From Actinomycetota bacterium (GTDB lineage Bacteria > Actinomycetota > Thermoleophilia > Gaiellales > Gaiellaceae), in NCBI GenBank assembly GCA_947507735.1, contig CANNRA010000004.1, forward strand, positions 1 to 32,658: DNA of 32,658 bases. Reading direction: 5' to 3'. The position numbers and the translations under genes are program-made. Below are positions 15,272-25,666 of this stretch, in pieces (positions within the stretch are counted from its first letter, which is position 1; each line of letters begins with the position of its first letter). Under the pieces are notes generated by a model. The model had not been told where the DNA came from, did not search any database, and worked only from the letters and a program-made list of their open reading frames with translations.

Positions 15272-16395
15272 GCCACTCCCGGGTCGAGGAGGAGGCGTGC
15301 CAGCAGGCGGGCGCGCTGGGGGAGCGAGGCGGCGAGGATGTGCTCGTGCGTCGCATGGGCGCCGGCGCCGTCGGGGCCGAGGCCATCCAGCACGGGCACG
15401 CCGAGCGCGCCGATCAGGTTGCCGTCGGAGCCGCCGCCGGAGCCGCCCCTGTCGAGCTGCAGTCCGAGCGCGGCGGCATGGCGGGCGGCTGCCGCGAAGA
15501 GCTGCTCGGCGCCGGGCGAGCACTCGAGCGGTGGGCGCGTCCACGCGCCCGTCCACTCGTGGCGGGCGCCGGCCACCTCGGGCACGAGGGCGCGCAGCGC
15601 CGACTCCAGCTCGGGCGCCTGGGTCTGCTGCGTGATGCGGATGTCGATCTGCGCCTCGGCTCGCGCCGGGATCACGTTCTCGGCGGTGCCGCCGCGGATC
15701 ACGCCGACGTTGACCGAGATGCCACGCGCCGGGTCGGCGAGACCGTGCACCGCCACGACCTGGCGGGCCAGCTCGTCGATCGCGCTGATGCCCGGGCTCG
15801 GCTGGGTGCCGGCATGGGCCGCGCGGCCGTGCACCGTCAGCTGGAAGCGGCCGATGCCCTTGCGGTGCAGCTTGACGCCGCCGCCGGGGAGGCACGGCTC
15901 GAGCACGAGGGCCGCCGCGGCCCCGGCGGCGGCAGCGGCGATGTGCGGGCGCGCCGAGACGCTGCCCTGCTCCTCGTCGGCCGTGATCAGCACGCGCAGC
16001 GCGCGGCGCGCAGGGTCGCCGGGGCGCGGGGCCTCGGCGAGCGCCGCCAGGATCGTCACGATCCCGGCCTTCATGTCGTAGGCGCCGGGGCCGTGGATGC
16101 GGCCGTCCGCGACCCGGAAGGGCATCCCGGCCAGCGTCCCGACCGCCCACACCGTGTCGGTGTGGGCGAGCAGCACGAGCGGGGCGCCGCCGCCGGGGAA
16201 GTCGACCTGCAGGTGGCCGCCGTCCTCGAGCACGGTCGTGCCGCCCAGCGCCTCCAGCCGTGCGCGCGTCCACGCGCTCGCCGCTGCCACGCCGGGCGTG
16301 CCGGTGGGCGACTCGATCTCGACCAGCTCCCGCAGCAGCGCAACCAGGGCAGCCGGGTCGTCGGCGGTGGGCGCCACGGGCGGAACGGACGTCAC
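15268..16395 (-). CDS. M20-family metallopeptidase (carboxypeptidase G2-like)
   Basis: LVLLAHTDTVWAVG, GAYDMKAGIVTILAAL, LRVLITADEEQGS; dimerisation domain GRAAHAGTQPSPGISAI. Confidence 0.93.
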   Translation of the reverse strand: MTSVPPVAPTADDPAALVALLRELVEIESPTGTPGVAAASAWTRARLEALGGTTVLEDGGHLQVDFPGGGAPLVLLAHTDTVWAVGTLAGMPFRVADGRIHGPGAYDMKAGIVTILAALAEAPRPGDPARRALRVLITADEEQGSVSARPHIAAAAAGAAAALVLEPCLPGGGVKLHRKGIGRFQLTVHGRAAHAGTQPSPGISAIDELARQVVAVHGLADPARGISVNVGVIRGGTAENVIPARAEAQIDIRITQQTQAPELESALRALVPEVAGARHEWTGAWTRPPLECSPGAEQLFAAAARHAAALGLQLDRGGSGGGSDGNLIGALGVPVLDGLGPDGAGAHATHEHILAASLPQRARLLARLLLDPGVA

Positions 16396-18278
16396 GCTCC
16401 GGCCTCTTCCTGCGCCTCCGCGAACAGCGCCTCCCAGCGCTCCATCAGCTTCGCCAGGTCGTCGCGCTGGCGCTTGTGCGCCGCGATCAGGTCGGCATTG
16501 CTCCAGTCCGCGGCCAGCTGCGCCTCGACCGCGACCAGCTTCTCCTCGGCAGCGGCGATCTCGACCTCGATCTTGTCGAGGTCGGACTTGCCCTTGCGCT
16601 TCGGCGGGCGTGCTTTCTCGGCGACAGCGGCCGCCCCGGCCCCGGCCTTCTTCGCGGGCGCAGGCGGCAGGATCAGCTCTTCCGCGCGCTTGGCGATCAC
16701 GTCGGCCCAGCCGCCGTCGTAGGAGCGCAGGTTCTTGCCCTCGACCGCGAGGGTGCGCGTCGCCACCGCGTCGAGTAGCGCGCGGTCGTGCGAGATCAGC
16801 AGCACCGTGCCCGGGAACGACTCGAGCGCCTCCTCCAGCGCCTCGCGGCTCTCGACGTCGAGGTGGTTGGTCGGCTCGTCCAGCACCAGGAAGTTGGCGC
16901 CCGACGCCACGATGATCGCCAGCGACAGCCTGCGCCGCTCGCCGCCCGACAGCGCCTTCACCGGCTTCTCGTGCGCATCCGCCCCGCTGAACAGGAACTT
17001 GCCGAGCAGCGACTGCGCCTGCGGCCGCTTCAGGCCCGTGCCCGAGACGCAGGCGTCGAGCACCGTGCCCCGCTCGTCCAGCTCCACCTCATGCTGCGAG
17101 AAGTACGCCGTCTTCACGTCGTGGCCGGTGCGGATCTTCCCCGCGACCTGCTCGCGGTTGCCCACCAGCGTCTCGATCAGCGTCGTCTTGCCCGCGCCGT
17201 TCTGACCGACCAGAGCAACGTGCTCGCCACGCTCGATCGCGAAGTCGACGTTCTTGAACAGCTCCTTGTCGCCCGCCTTCAGCTCCAGGCCGAGCACCTC
17301 CAGCACGACGCGCGCCGACCGCGGCGGATCCAGGAACTCGAAGCCGAGCGTGCGGCCGCTCGCGCCCGGGGCCTGCACGCGGACGCGCTGGATGCGATCC
17401 ATCTGCTTCAGCTTCGACTGCGCCTGGCGCGCCTTGGTGCCGTAGCGGAAGCGATCGACGAAGTTCTGCAGGCGCGCGAGGTCGGCGGCCTGGCGCTCGC
17501 TCAGCTTCGACATCGCCGAGGCGCGCGCCGCCTTCTCCTTGCGCCAGGTGTCCCAGGTGCCGGGGAAGTAGGTGCCCTTGCCGCGCTCCAGCTCCAGCAC
17601 GGCGGTCGTCACCGACTCCAGGAACCAGCGATCGTGCGCCACCAGGATGACCGCGGCGTCGATCGTCGTGATCTCCTTCTCGAGCCACTCCAGGCTCTCC
17701 ATGTCCAGGTGGTTCGTCGGCTCGTCCAGCAGCAAGAGGTCGGGATCCGACGAGAGGGCGCGCGCCAGCGAGGCGCGGGTCAGCTCGCCGCCCGAGAAGG
17801 TGTCGAGCGTGCGCGCGAGCTCCGCATCGGTGAAGCCGAGGCCGCGCAGCACCTGGTCGGCGCGGTCGCGCCAGTTGTAGCCGCCCGCGTGCTCGAGGCG
17901 CGCGTGCGCCTCCGACCAGCGGCGCATCGTCGCCGGCTCGTGGTCGCCTGCAGCCATGCGGGTCTCCAGCGTGGCCAGCTCCTGCTCGAGCTGGACGAGG
18001 TCGGACGCACCCGACAGCACGTAGTCGCGCAGCGTCAGCGAGCGGTCGCGCGGCGGGCGCTGGTCGTGCAGCGCGACGCGGCAGCTCTTCTCGAAGGCGA
18101 GGTCGCCGCCCTGGTAATCGGTCTCGCCCGCGATCACGCGCATCAGCGTCGTCTTGCCCGCCCCGTTCTGGCCGGAGAGGGCGAGGCGCTGCCTGCGCTC
18201 GATCGTGAACGACACCCCGTCGAACAGGGGCGTGCCGGAGAGCTCCTTGCGCAGAGCGGAGGCGATCAGGACGGCCAC
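16392..18278 (-). CDS. ABC-F family ATP-binding protein
   Basis: Two ABC cassettes ([14 protein letters not shown] / [16 protein letters not shown]), signatures [15 protein letters not shown] and [22 protein letters not shown] twice, C-terminal coiled coil. Start GTG 18278. Confidence 0.95.
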   Translation of the reverse strand: MAVLIASALRKELSGTPLFDGVSFTIERRQRLALSGQNGAGKTTLMRVIAGETDYQGGDLAFEKSCRVALHDQRPPRDRSLTLRDYVLSGASDLVQLEQELATLETRMAAGDHEPATMRRWSEAHARLEHAGGYNWRDRADQVLRGLGFTDAELARTLDTFSGGELTRASLARALSSDPDLLLLDEPTNHLDMESLEWLEKEITTIDAAVILVAHDRWFLESVTTAVLELERGKGTYFPGTWDTWRKEKAARASAMSKLSERQAADLARLQNFVDRFRYGTKARQAQSKLKQMDRIQRVRVQAPGASGRTLGFEFLDPPRSARVVLEVLGLELKAGDKELFKNVDFAIERGEHVALVGQNGAGKTTLIETLVGNREQVAGKIRTGHDVKTAYFSQHEVELDERGTVLDACVSGTGLKRPQAQSLLGKFLFSGADAHEKPVKALSGGERRRLSLAIIVASGANFLVLDEPTNHLDVESREALEEALESFPGTVLLISHDRALLDAVATRTLAVEGKNLRSYDGGWADVIAKRAEELILPPAPAKKAGAGAAAVAEKARPPKRKGKSDLDKIEVEIAAAEEKLVAVEAQLAADWSNADLIAAHKRQRDDLAKLMERWEALFAEAQEEAGA

Positions 18279-18377
18279 AGCCCTCGGAGGGTACCGCCAC
18301 CCGAGGGCGCACCCGCCGTTCGCTGCGCCACGTATCCTCCGGTCGACCTTTTCTTCTGCCGCACGACGAGGAGCGAC

Positions 18378-20384
18378 GTGACCGACGCAGACCTGCGCCG
18401 CCTGTCCATCGACACGATCCGGACACTTTCGATGGACGCGGTCCAGCAGGCCAATGCCGGCCATCCCGGCACGGCCATGGCGCTCGCGCCGCTCGCGTAC
18501 CTCATCTACACGAAGCATCTGCGGCATAACCCGGCCGATCCGGCCTGGCCCGACCGCGACCGCTTCGTCCTGTCGTGCGGCCATGCCGGGATGCTCCAGT
18601 ACGCGCTGCTGCATCTCACCGGCTACGAGCTTGCGCTGGACGATCTCAAGCAGTTCCGCCAGTGGGGCTCGCTCACGCCGGGCCACCCGGAGCGTGGGCA
18701 TACGGCCGGCGTCGAGCTGACCACCGGCCCGCTCGGCTCGGGCATCGCCTCCGCCACCGGCTTCGCCATGGCCGAGCGCTTCCTCGCCCAGCGCTTCAAC
18801 CGCCCCGGCCACGACGTCGTCGACCACCGCACGTACGTGATCGCCTCCGACGGCGACCTGATGGAGGGCATCTCGGCCGAGGCCGCCTCGCTCTCCGGCC
18901 AGTTCGCGCTCGGCAAGCTGGTCGTCTTCTACGACGACAACCGCATCACGATCGACGGCAGCACCGAGATCACCTTCTCGGTGGAGGACCGCGCCGCCCG
19001 CTACGCCGCGCAGGGCTGGCACGTCCAGACCGTCAGCAACATCGAGGATCTCGACGCGCTCGATGCCGCCATCGAGGCCGCCAAGGCCGAGACCGGCAAG
19101 CCGTCGCTCGTCGTCGTGCGCAGCCACATCGCCTACCCGGCGCCGAACGCGGTGGACACGTGGAAGGCGCATGGCGCCCCGCTCGGCAAGGACGAGGTCG
19201 CCGCCACGAAGCGCGTGCTGGGCCTGGATCCGGAGAAGAGCTTCGACGTTGCGCCCACCGTCTACGAGCACATGGGCCAGCACGCCCGCGGCACCGCCCT
19301 GCAGCAGGCGTGGCAGGGCCGCTTCGCCAAGTGGAGCAGCGCCTTCCCGGACGCCCGCGCCGACTGGGACCAGGCCGCAACGGGCAAGCCGGCCCCCGGC
19401 TTTGGCGCGAAGCTCCCCGTGTTCCCGGCAGGCGAGGGCGTCGCCACGCGCGACGCCGGCAAGACGATCATGCAGGCCTTCAAGGGCTCGGCGCCGACGA
19501 TGATCGGCGGCTCGGCCGACCTCGTCGAGTCGAACAAGACCGTCTTCGAGGGCGGCGGCCTGTTCTCGTCCACGCATGCCGGCCGCAACATTCCCTTCGG
19601 CATCCGCGAGCACGCAATGGGCGCCATCGTCAACGGCCTCGCGGCCCACGGCGGCATCGTCAAGCCGTACGGCGCCACCTTCCTCGTCTTCTCCGACTAC
19701 ATGCGCGGCGCCGTCCGGCTCTCGGCCCTGATGGGCCTGCCCGTCGTCTGGGTGTGGACGCACGACTCGCTCGGCGTCGGCGAGGACGGCCCGACCCATC
19801 AGCCGATCGAGCATGTCGAGTCGCTGCGCGCGATCCCGAACCTCTGGGTGATCCGCCCCGGCGACGCCAACGAGGCGTCCGCAGCCTGGAAGGTCGCGCT
19901 GGAGCGTGAGGACGGCCCTGTCGCCCTCATCCTCTCGCGCCAGAAGCTGGCAACGCTCGACCGCAACGAGGTCGCCTCCGCGTCCGGCCTCGAGCAGGGC
20001 GGCTACGTCCTCTGGGACAGCGCGCCCGGCAGCACGCCCGAGCTGATCCTGATCGGCACCGGCTCCGAGACCAACCTCGCGCTCGACGCGGGCCGCACGA
20101 TCGCCGCCACCGGCCGCTCGGTGCGCGTCGTCTCGATGCCCTGCCGTGAGCTGTTCGCGGCCCAGCCGCAGAGCTACCGCGACCAGGTGCTGCCGCCCGC
20201 CGTGCGCGCGCGCATCGCCGTCGAGGCCGGCATCACGGTCGGCTGGCACCGCTGGGTCGGCGATGCCGGCGACATCGTCGGCGTGGACCGGTTCGGCGCT
20301 TCCGCGCCGGGCGACCGCGTCTTCGCCGAGTACGGCTTCACCGTCGACAACGTCGTGGCGCGCGCGAGCGCGCTGCTCGGGTAG
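18378..20384 (+). CDS. tkt: Transketolase
   Basis: [43 protein letters not shown]...[13 protein letters not shown]...[31 protein letters not shown] start 18378 with an SD-like gaggagcg. Confidence 0.97.
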   Translation: MTDADLRRLSIDTIRTLSMDAVQQANAGHPGTAMALAPLAYLIYTKHLRHNPADPAWPDRDRFVLSCGHAGMLQYALLHLTGYELALDDLKQFRQWGSLTPGHPERGHTAGVELTTGPLGSGIASATGFAMAERFLAQRFNRPGHDVVDHRTYVIASDGDLMEGISAEAASLSGQFALGKLVVFYDDNRITIDGSTEITFSVEDRAARYAAQGWHVQTVSNIEDLDALDAAIEAAKAETGKPSLVVVRSHIAYPAPNAVDTWKAHGAPLGKDEVAATKRVLGLDPEKSFDVAPTVYEHMGQHARGTALQQAWQGRFAKWSSAFPDARADWDQAATGKPAPGFGAKLPVFPAGEGVATRDAGKTIMQAFKGSAPTMIGGSADLVESNKTVFEGGGLFSSTHAGRNIPFGIREHAMGAIVNGLAAHGGIVKPYGATFLVFSDYMRGAVRLSALMGLPVVWVWTHDSLGVGEDGPTHQPIEHVESLRAIPNLWVIRPGDANEASAAWKVALEREDGPVALILSRQKLATLDRNEVASASGLEQGGYVLWDSAPGSTPELILIGTGSETNLALDAGRTIAATGRSVRVVSMPCRELFAAQPQSYRDQVLPPAVRARIAVEAGITVGWHRWVGDAGDIVGVDRFGASAPGDRVFAEYGFTVDNVVARASALLG

Positions 20385-20396
20385 AGCGGAGACAGC

Positions 20397-20855
20397 GTGC
20401 GGATAGCGGTCGGCTTCGATCACCGCGGCGTCAAGCTGCGCAGCACCATCCTGGCGCGACTCGTCGCCCTCGGGCACGAGCCGGTGGACTTTGGCGTTCA
20501 CACCGACGAGGTGCGGGTCGACTATCCCGACATGGCTGCAGCCGTGGGCGGGGCGATCCAGCAGGGCAAGGCCGAGCGCGGCATCCTCGTCTGCGGCTCC
20601 GGTGTCGGCGCCTGCGTCGCCGCGAACAAGCTGCGCGGCATTCGCGCCGGGATCTGCCACGACGTCTACTCGGCCCACCAGGGCGTCGAGCACGACGACA
20701 TGAACGTGCTCTGCCTCGGCTCCGAGATCGTCGGTGCAGCCGTGGCCGACGAGCTGGTCGCAGCCTTTCTCTCCGCTACGTTCGATGGTGGCGAGCGCTA
20801 CGTGTCCCGTCTGAAGCTGGTCGAGCAGTTGGAGGAGAGTGGAAATGGGCGATAG
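20397..20855 (+). CDS. rpiB: Ribose-5-phosphate isomerase B
   Basis: [16 protein letters not shown]...[68 protein letters not shown]. Confidence 0.95.
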   Translation: MRIAVGFDHRGVKLRSTILARLVALGHEPVDFGVHTDEVRVDYPDMAAAVGGAIQQGKAERGILVCGSGVGACVAANKLRGIRAGICHDVYSAHQGVEHDDMNVLCLGSEIVGAAVADELVAAFLSATFDGGERYVSRLKLVEQLEESGNGR

Positions 20856-21945
20856 CCCTCTGCACAAGCTGGCCGGGTATGGCCAGAGCGTCTGGGTCGA
20901 CTCGCTCTCGCGGGACATGGTGCGCGGCGGTGAGCTGGCGCGGCTGATCCGCGAGGACGCCGTCACCGGTGTCACGTCCAACCCGGCGATCTTCCAGAAG
21001 GCGCTCGCGCAGGGCGCCGCCTACGACGCCCAGCTGGCCGAGCTGGCCGGTGCCTCCAGCGCGAAGGAGGCGTTCATCGCGCTCGCCGTCACGGACATCC
21101 AGGACGCCTGCGATGTGCTCCGCCCGGTCTTCGATGAGACGAAGGGCGCCGATGGCCACGTCTCGCTGGAGGTCGACCCGACCTACGCGTACGACACCGA
21201 GCAGACGTTCGCCGAGATGGCGCGCCTCTGGCAGGAGGTCGACCGGCCGAACCTGCTCGTCAAGATCCCGGCGACGCTCCCCGGCCTGCCCGCCATCGAG
21301 GATGCGATCGCCAGCGGCCGCTCGATCAACGTCACGCTGATCTTCTCGCTCGAGCGCTACGTCAAGGTCGCCGAGTGCTACATCCACGGCCTGCAGCGCC
21401 TCGCCGCCGACGGCAAGGATCTCTCCAGGGTCTCGTCGGTCGCCAGCTTCTTCGTGTCGCGCGTGGACACCGAGGCCGATGCGCGCCTCGAGGCTGCCGG
21501 CGCCGGCCACCTCTGCGGCAAGCTCGCCGTCGCCAACGCGAAGCTCGCCTATGCCGAGTACCAGCGGCTCTTCTCCGGCCCCGCCTGGGAGGAGCTCGCA
21601 GCGAAGGGCGCGCGGCCGCAGCGGCCGCTCTGGGCCTCCACCTCTGCCAAGAACCCGGCCTACCGCGACGTGATCTACGTCGAGGAGCTGATCGGCCCGG
21701 ACACCGTGAACACGATGCCCGAGGAGACGATTCGCGCCTTCAGGGATCACGGCCTGCTCGCCCGGACGATCGACGCGGACGTGGACGAGGCGCGCGCGCT
21801 GTTCGCCGCTGTCGCGGCCGCCGGTGTCTCGTACGACGACGTGGTGACCGTGCTCGAAGCCGAGGGCGTCCAGAAGTTCGCGGACGCGTTCAGCTCGCTG
21901 CTCGCCGGCATCGAAGCGAAGCGCACGATGATCGCGGGGGCCTGA
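20845..21945 (+). CDS. tal: Transaldolase
   Basis: GQSVWVDSLSRDMVRGGELARLIREDAVTGVTSNPAIFQKAL...LLVKIPATLPGLPAIEDAIASGRSINVTLIFSLERY. Confidence 0.97.
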   Translation: MGDSPLHKLAGYGQSVWVDSLSRDMVRGGELARLIREDAVTGVTSNPAIFQKALAQGAAYDAQLAELAGASSAKEAFIALAVTDIQDACDVLRPVFDETKGADGHVSLEVDPTYAYDTEQTFAEMARLWQEVDRPNLLVKIPATLPGLPAIEDAIASGRSINVTLIFSLERYVKVAECYIHGLQRLAADGKDLSRVSSVASFFVSRVDTEADARLEAAGAGHLCGKLAVANAKLAYAEYQRLFSGPAWEELAAKGARPQRPLWASTSAKNPAYRDVIYVEELIGPDTVNTMPEETIRAFRDHGLLARTIDADVDEARALFAAVAAAGVSYDDVVTVLEAEGVQKFADAFSSLLAGIEAKRTMIAGA

Positions 21946-21953
21946 GACCGGAC

Positions 21954-23381
21954 ATGACCGGCGGCCCGATCGCCCCTGCCGAGCTCATCGAGCGCATCTG
22001 GGAGCGCGACTCGACGGTCTGGACCGGGACGGGCGAGGCGGGGTGGCTGGGCTGGCTCGATGAGCCGGTGCACGCGCGCGAGCGCATCGCCGAGTACCGG
22101 GCGGTGGCTGCGCGCGTGCTGGAGGGCGTGGACGACGTGGTGCTGCTGGGCATGGGTGGCTCGTCGCTCGCGCCCGAGGTGCTGCGCCGGACGTTCGCCG
22201 TCGAGCGCTTCCACGTGCTCGACTCGACGCACCCCGCGGCGGTGCGTGCGCTGGCGGCGCAGCTCGACCCGGCCCGCACGCTGGTCGTCGCCGCGTCGAA
22301 GTCGGGCGGCACGATCGAGACGCGCTCGCACCTCGAGCACTTCTGGCTGCGCGCCCAGGGCGTCGCTGCCCGCGGCAGCCGCTTCCTGGCGATCACTGAC
22401 CCGGGCAGCGACCTGGAGCGCCTCGCCCGCGAGCGCGAGTTCGCAGCCGTGGTCTACGGTGAGCCGACGATTGGCGGACGCTACTCGGCCCTGTCGCCGT
22501 TCGGGCTCGTGCCGGCAGTCCTGATGGGCATCGACCTTGACCGGCTGGTCGCGAGCGCCGAGGCGATGCGGGAGGCCTGCCGGCTCGACCGCTCGCCGGG
22601 GCTCGAGCTGGGGCTCGCCCTGGGTGAGGGCTGGCTCGCCGGGCGCGACAAGGTGTGCCTGGGCGAGGCGCCGGGCGGGTTCGGCCTCTGGATTGAGCAG
22701 CTCGTCGCCGAGTCCACGGGCAAGCAGGGGAAAGGGCTCGTGCCCGCCCCCGGCGAGGGAGCTACGGCCCCTGGCGCCGCCTCTGGGAGCGCGCCCGCCG
22801 CCGACCGCCAGCTCGCCGAGGTGCGCATCCCCGAGCCGCACGCGCTCGGCAGCGAGTTCTTCCGCTGGGAGTTCGCCACGGCCGTCGCCGGCGCGCTCGT
22901 CGGCATCAACCCTTTCGACCAGCCCGACGTCCAGGCCGCCAAGGACCGCACCGGCGCGATCCTCGAGGCCGTGGTCGCCTCGGGCGCCGCTCCCGATGTC
23001 GCGCCGGTCTCCTCGGAGGCCGAGCTGCTAGCGCAGGCCCGGCCCGGCGACTACGTCGCAGTGCTCGCCTTCGTGAACCCGACCCCCGCGGTCGAGGCCC
23101 GGATCGAGGCCGCCGCCGACCGCATCCGCGGCGCCACCGGGCTCGTCGTGACGCACGGCATCGGGCCGCGCTACCTGCACTCCACCGGCCAGCTCCACAA
23201 GGGCGGTGCCAACAACGGGCTCTTCCTGCAGGTCGTTGACGACCGCGGGCCCGAGCTCGACATTCCCGGCCGGCCGTTCGGCTTCGGTCGGCTCATCGAC
23301 GCGCAGGCCGCGGGAGACCTGGAGGCGCTGCGTGAGCGCGGCCGCCGCGTCGCGCGGGTGCGACTGGACGAGCTCGCATGA
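21954..23381 (+). CDS. pgi: Glucose-6-phosphate isomerase
   Basis: VVLLGMGGSSLAPEVLRRTF...VVAASKSGGTIETRSHLEHFW...GRYSALSPFGLVPAVLMGIDL...LHKGGANNGLFLQV. Confidence 0.93.
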   Translation: MTGGPIAPAELIERIWERDSTVWTGTGEAGWLGWLDEPVHARERIAEYRAVAARVLEGVDDVVLLGMGGSSLAPEVLRRTFAVERFHVLDSTHPAAVRALAAQLDPARTLVVAASKSGGTIETRSHLEHFWLRAQGVAARGSRFLAITDPGSDLERLAREREFAAVVYGEPTIGGRYSALSPFGLVPAVLMGIDLDRLVASAEAMREACRLDRSPGLELGLALGEGWLAGRDKVCLGEAPGGFGLWIEQLVAESTGKQGKGLVPAPGEGATAPGAASGSAPAADRQLAEVRIPEPHALGSEFFRWEFATAVAGALVGINPFDQPDVQAAKDRTGAILEAVVASGAAPDVAPVSSEAELLAQARPGDYVAVLAFVNPTPAVEARIEAAADRIRGATGLVVTHGIGPRYLHSTGQLHKGGANNGLFLQVVDDRGPELDIPGRPFGFGRLIDAQAAGDLEALRERGRRVARVRLDELA

Positions 23382-23473
23382 GGATCGGCATGGTCGGACT
23401 GGCCCGGATGGTGCCGGCCGACGTGTTCGGGCGCGCTGCCGTCTACGAGCAGGCACTGGCCTCGGTTCGGTGA
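23378..23473 (+). pseudogene. 31-codon ORF with a gnd-like N-terminus; candidate remnant of 6-phosphogluconate dehydrogenase
   Basis: ATGA overlap with the pgi stop; peptide MRIGMVGLARMVPADVFGRAAVYEQALASVR*. The first 11 residues resemble the Gnd start (M-x-IGMVGLGRMG) and then diverge to a stop. Confidence 0.45.
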
Positions 23474-23477
23474 GGCT

Positions 23478-24659
23478 GTGACCCGCCTGAGGCTCGTCGC
23501 TCTCGCCGCAGTCGCTGCGGCCGCCTTCGCGGTGGCCACTGTCGCCGCGGGAGTCGCGTTTGCCGCGACGCCCGCTCGCGCTCCCTTTGCCATCGCCGTC
23601 GGCGACACCGTCCGTGTCTCCGGCACCCAGCTCTCCTGCACGGCAACCGGGCAGCCCGGTGCCGCGGGCCTGCTCTGCTCGCTGCGCGGCAAGGACGGCA
23701 AGGAGGCGGCCGGCACCTATGGCGTCGCGCTCTCCGACCACGGCGAGGCGCTCGTCATCGAGTTCGCGGAGGGCGGCGCGGCCGTCAGCCCGAAGCAGCT
23801 GTGGCGCGTCAAGGCCGGCCACCGTGCCGCGAGCGCAGCCGGCGCCGCACCCGTCACGCACGTCACCGACGTTGGCGGCAGCTGGTTCCTGGCCGGTACC
23901 GACCTGCGCTGCGTCGTCAAGCGTGGCGCCCTGCAGCCCGGCGTCGTGTGCAGCCGCTACGACGCCCAGGGCGTGCGCCCCAACAGCAACAGCATCGCCA
24001 TCACGCCCGCAGCGGCGGGCATCTACCGTTACGACGGCAAGCGCCGCGCCGCGCGCACGCTGGAGAAGGCCGAGCCCGACCGCGTCACCACCGTGCACCG
24101 CACGACCACGCTGCACCGCACAGCAGCCCGGCCGCGCGCCGCGGCCGCCACCAGGCCGACACCGATCGTCCAGCTCGCCGTGCGCGACACGTTGCGCCTG
24201 CCCTCGTCGCGCGTCGCCTGCACCGTCACCTCGGACGGCACCACGCCCGCGATGTTCTGCGTGCTCGTCGCCCGGCAGACCACGCCGGTGCCGAAGAGCT
24301 ACGCGGTGGGCCTCGACGGCAACGGCGCCGCGATCCTCGTCAGCTACGACGCGACGAGCCGCGGCTCGCTGCTGCGCACCATCCAGGCGGGCGGCCGCAC
24401 CCGGGCCCCCCGTGCCACGGGGAGAGTCGTCACGGCGCGCTTCGGCGAGGTGTACCGCGTCACCGGCACGGTCATCGTCTGCAACGTCCTCGCGGCCGGC
24501 GCACCCGGCGTCGCCTGCACGCTGAACGGCCCGAAGGGGCGCATCATCGGCGCTCCCGGCATCGCCGTCACCGACGGCGGCAGCGCTCGCATCTTCCGCG
24601 TCACCTCGAAGACGGCGTTCACGACGGTGATCGAGAGGGCCCAGCCTGCTTCTCGCTAG
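23478..24659 (+). CDS. Secreted protein with four Cys-pair repeats, function unknown
   Basis: Signal peptide (LRLVALAAVAAAAFAVATVAAGVAFAATP), GTG start, four repeats with C-X11-12-C pairs (CTATGQPGAAGLLC, CVVKRGALQPGVVC, CTVTSDGTTPAMFC, CNVLAAGAPGVAC). Confidence 0.8.
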   Translation: MTRLRLVALAAVAAAAFAVATVAAGVAFAATPARAPFAIAVGDTVRVSGTQLSCTATGQPGAAGLLCSLRGKDGKEAAGTYGVALSDHGEALVIEFAEGGAAVSPKQLWRVKAGHRAASAAGAAPVTHVTDVGGSWFLAGTDLRCVVKRGALQPGVVCSRYDAQGVRPNSNSIAITPAAAGIYRYDGKRRAARTLEKAEPDRVTTVHRTTTLHRTAARPRAAAATRPTPIVQLAVRDTLRLPSSRVACTVTSDGTTPAMFCVLVARQTTPVPKSYAVGLDGNGAAILVSYDATSRGSLLRTIQAGGRTRAPRATGRVVTARFGEVYRVTGTVIVCNVLAAGAPGVACTLNGPKGRIIGAPGIAVTDGGSARIFRVTSKTAFTTVIERAQPASR

Positions 24660-24668
24660 GCTCGTGGC

Positions 24669-25589
24669 ATGACTGCCGCACCGCGCAATCGCCGCTCCAT
24701 CCTCGCCGTCCCTGGCTCCTCCTGGAAGATGCTCCAGAAGGCCGCGACGCTCCCCGCCGACGTCGTCTTCATCGACATGGAGGACGCGTGCAGCCCGCTG
24801 GAGCGCACCGACGAGACGCGGCAGCAGGTCGTGCGCGCACTCACCGAGCTGGAGTGGGTCGCGCCGACGCGTGAGGTGCGCATCAACGACGTCACGACGC
24901 ACTGGTGCCACCGCGATCTCGAGGTGATTGCCGTCGGCGCCCGCGAGCACCTGCACGGCATCGTGCTGCCGAAGGTGGAGGACGCGAGCCACGTCCACTT
25001 CGTCCATCACCTGCTGAACCAGCTCGAGGCCGAGCACGGCATCCCCGGGCGTCGCTGCATCGAGGCGCAGATCGAGACCGCGCGCGGCATGGTCAACGTC
25101 GAGGCGATCGCCCAGGCCTCCGACCGCATCGAGACGATCGTCTTCGGGCCCGGCGACTACACCGCCTCGCTCGGCATCGTGCAGCTCTCGGTGGGCGCCA
25201 TCGACCCGCTGTACCCGGGCGACCAGTGGCACTACGCGCTGTCGCGGATCCTCACCGCAGCCCGGGCCTACGGCAAGCAGGCGATCGACGGGCCGTTCAC
25301 GCAGATCAGGGATCTCGACGCGTTCCGCGAGGTGGCGACGCGCTCGCAGCGGCTCGGCTTCGACGGCAAGTGGGCCGTCCATCCCGACCAGATCGCCATC
25401 CTCAACGAGGTGTACTCGCCGTCGCGCGAGCAGTTCGAGAAGGCGCTCGCGCTGGTCGAGGCGTACCGCGAGGCGACCCACGGCGAGACCCGCCGCGGCG
25501 CCGTCGTCCATGACGGCGAGATGATCGACGAGGCGAGCGCGAAGATGGCGAACGCGATCGTGACGCGCGGGCGAGCCGCGGGGCTGTAG
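24669..25589 (+). CDS. HpcH/HpaI aldolase / CoA ester lyase (malyl-CoA/citramalyl-CoA lyase-like)
   Basis: RRSILAVPGSSWKMLQKAATLPADVVFIDMEDACSPLER...CIEAQIETARGMVNVEAIA...IVFGPGDYTASLG...GFDGKWAVHPDQIAILNEVYSPS. Confidence 0.93.
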   Translation: MTAAPRNRRSILAVPGSSWKMLQKAATLPADVVFIDMEDACSPLERTDETRQQVVRALTELEWVAPTREVRINDVTTHWCHRDLEVIAVGAREHLHGIVLPKVEDASHVHFVHHLLNQLEAEHGIPGRRCIEAQIETARGMVNVEAIAQASDRIETIVFGPGDYTASLGIVQLSVGAIDPLYPGDQWHYALSRILTAARAYGKQAIDGPFTQIRDLDAFREVATRSQRLGFDGKWAVHPDQIAILNEVYSPSREQFEKALALVEAYREATHGETRRGAVVHDGEMIDEASAKMANAIVTRGRAAGL

Positions 25590-25622
25590 GCGCCCCCACC
25601 CGCGTTCTCGGCCACTGGCGGC

Positions 25623-25666
25623 CTTCACCGAACGGTCACCGCCCGGTGACCCGACTCGCACCCTGA
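25623..25666 (+). promoter_or_regulatory. PHO-box-like array of four 11-bp direct repeat units
   Basis: CTTCACCGAAC / GGTCACCGCCC / GGTGACCCGAC / TCGCACCCTGA, contiguous and in 11-bp register, upstream of a secreted phosphoesterase gene. Confidence 0.6.

Noticed and set aside
16392-20981. 1529-aa minus ORF
   Set aside because: Only the 16392-18278 part encodes the ABC-F protein; the upstream extension is antisense to tkt/rpiB, low-complexity Arg/Ala/Gly-rich and typical of high-GC spurious frames.
23028-25661. 877-aa minus ORF
   Set aside because: Antisense to pgi, the Cys-repeat gene and the CoA lyase; composition is shadow-ORF-like with no domain motifs.
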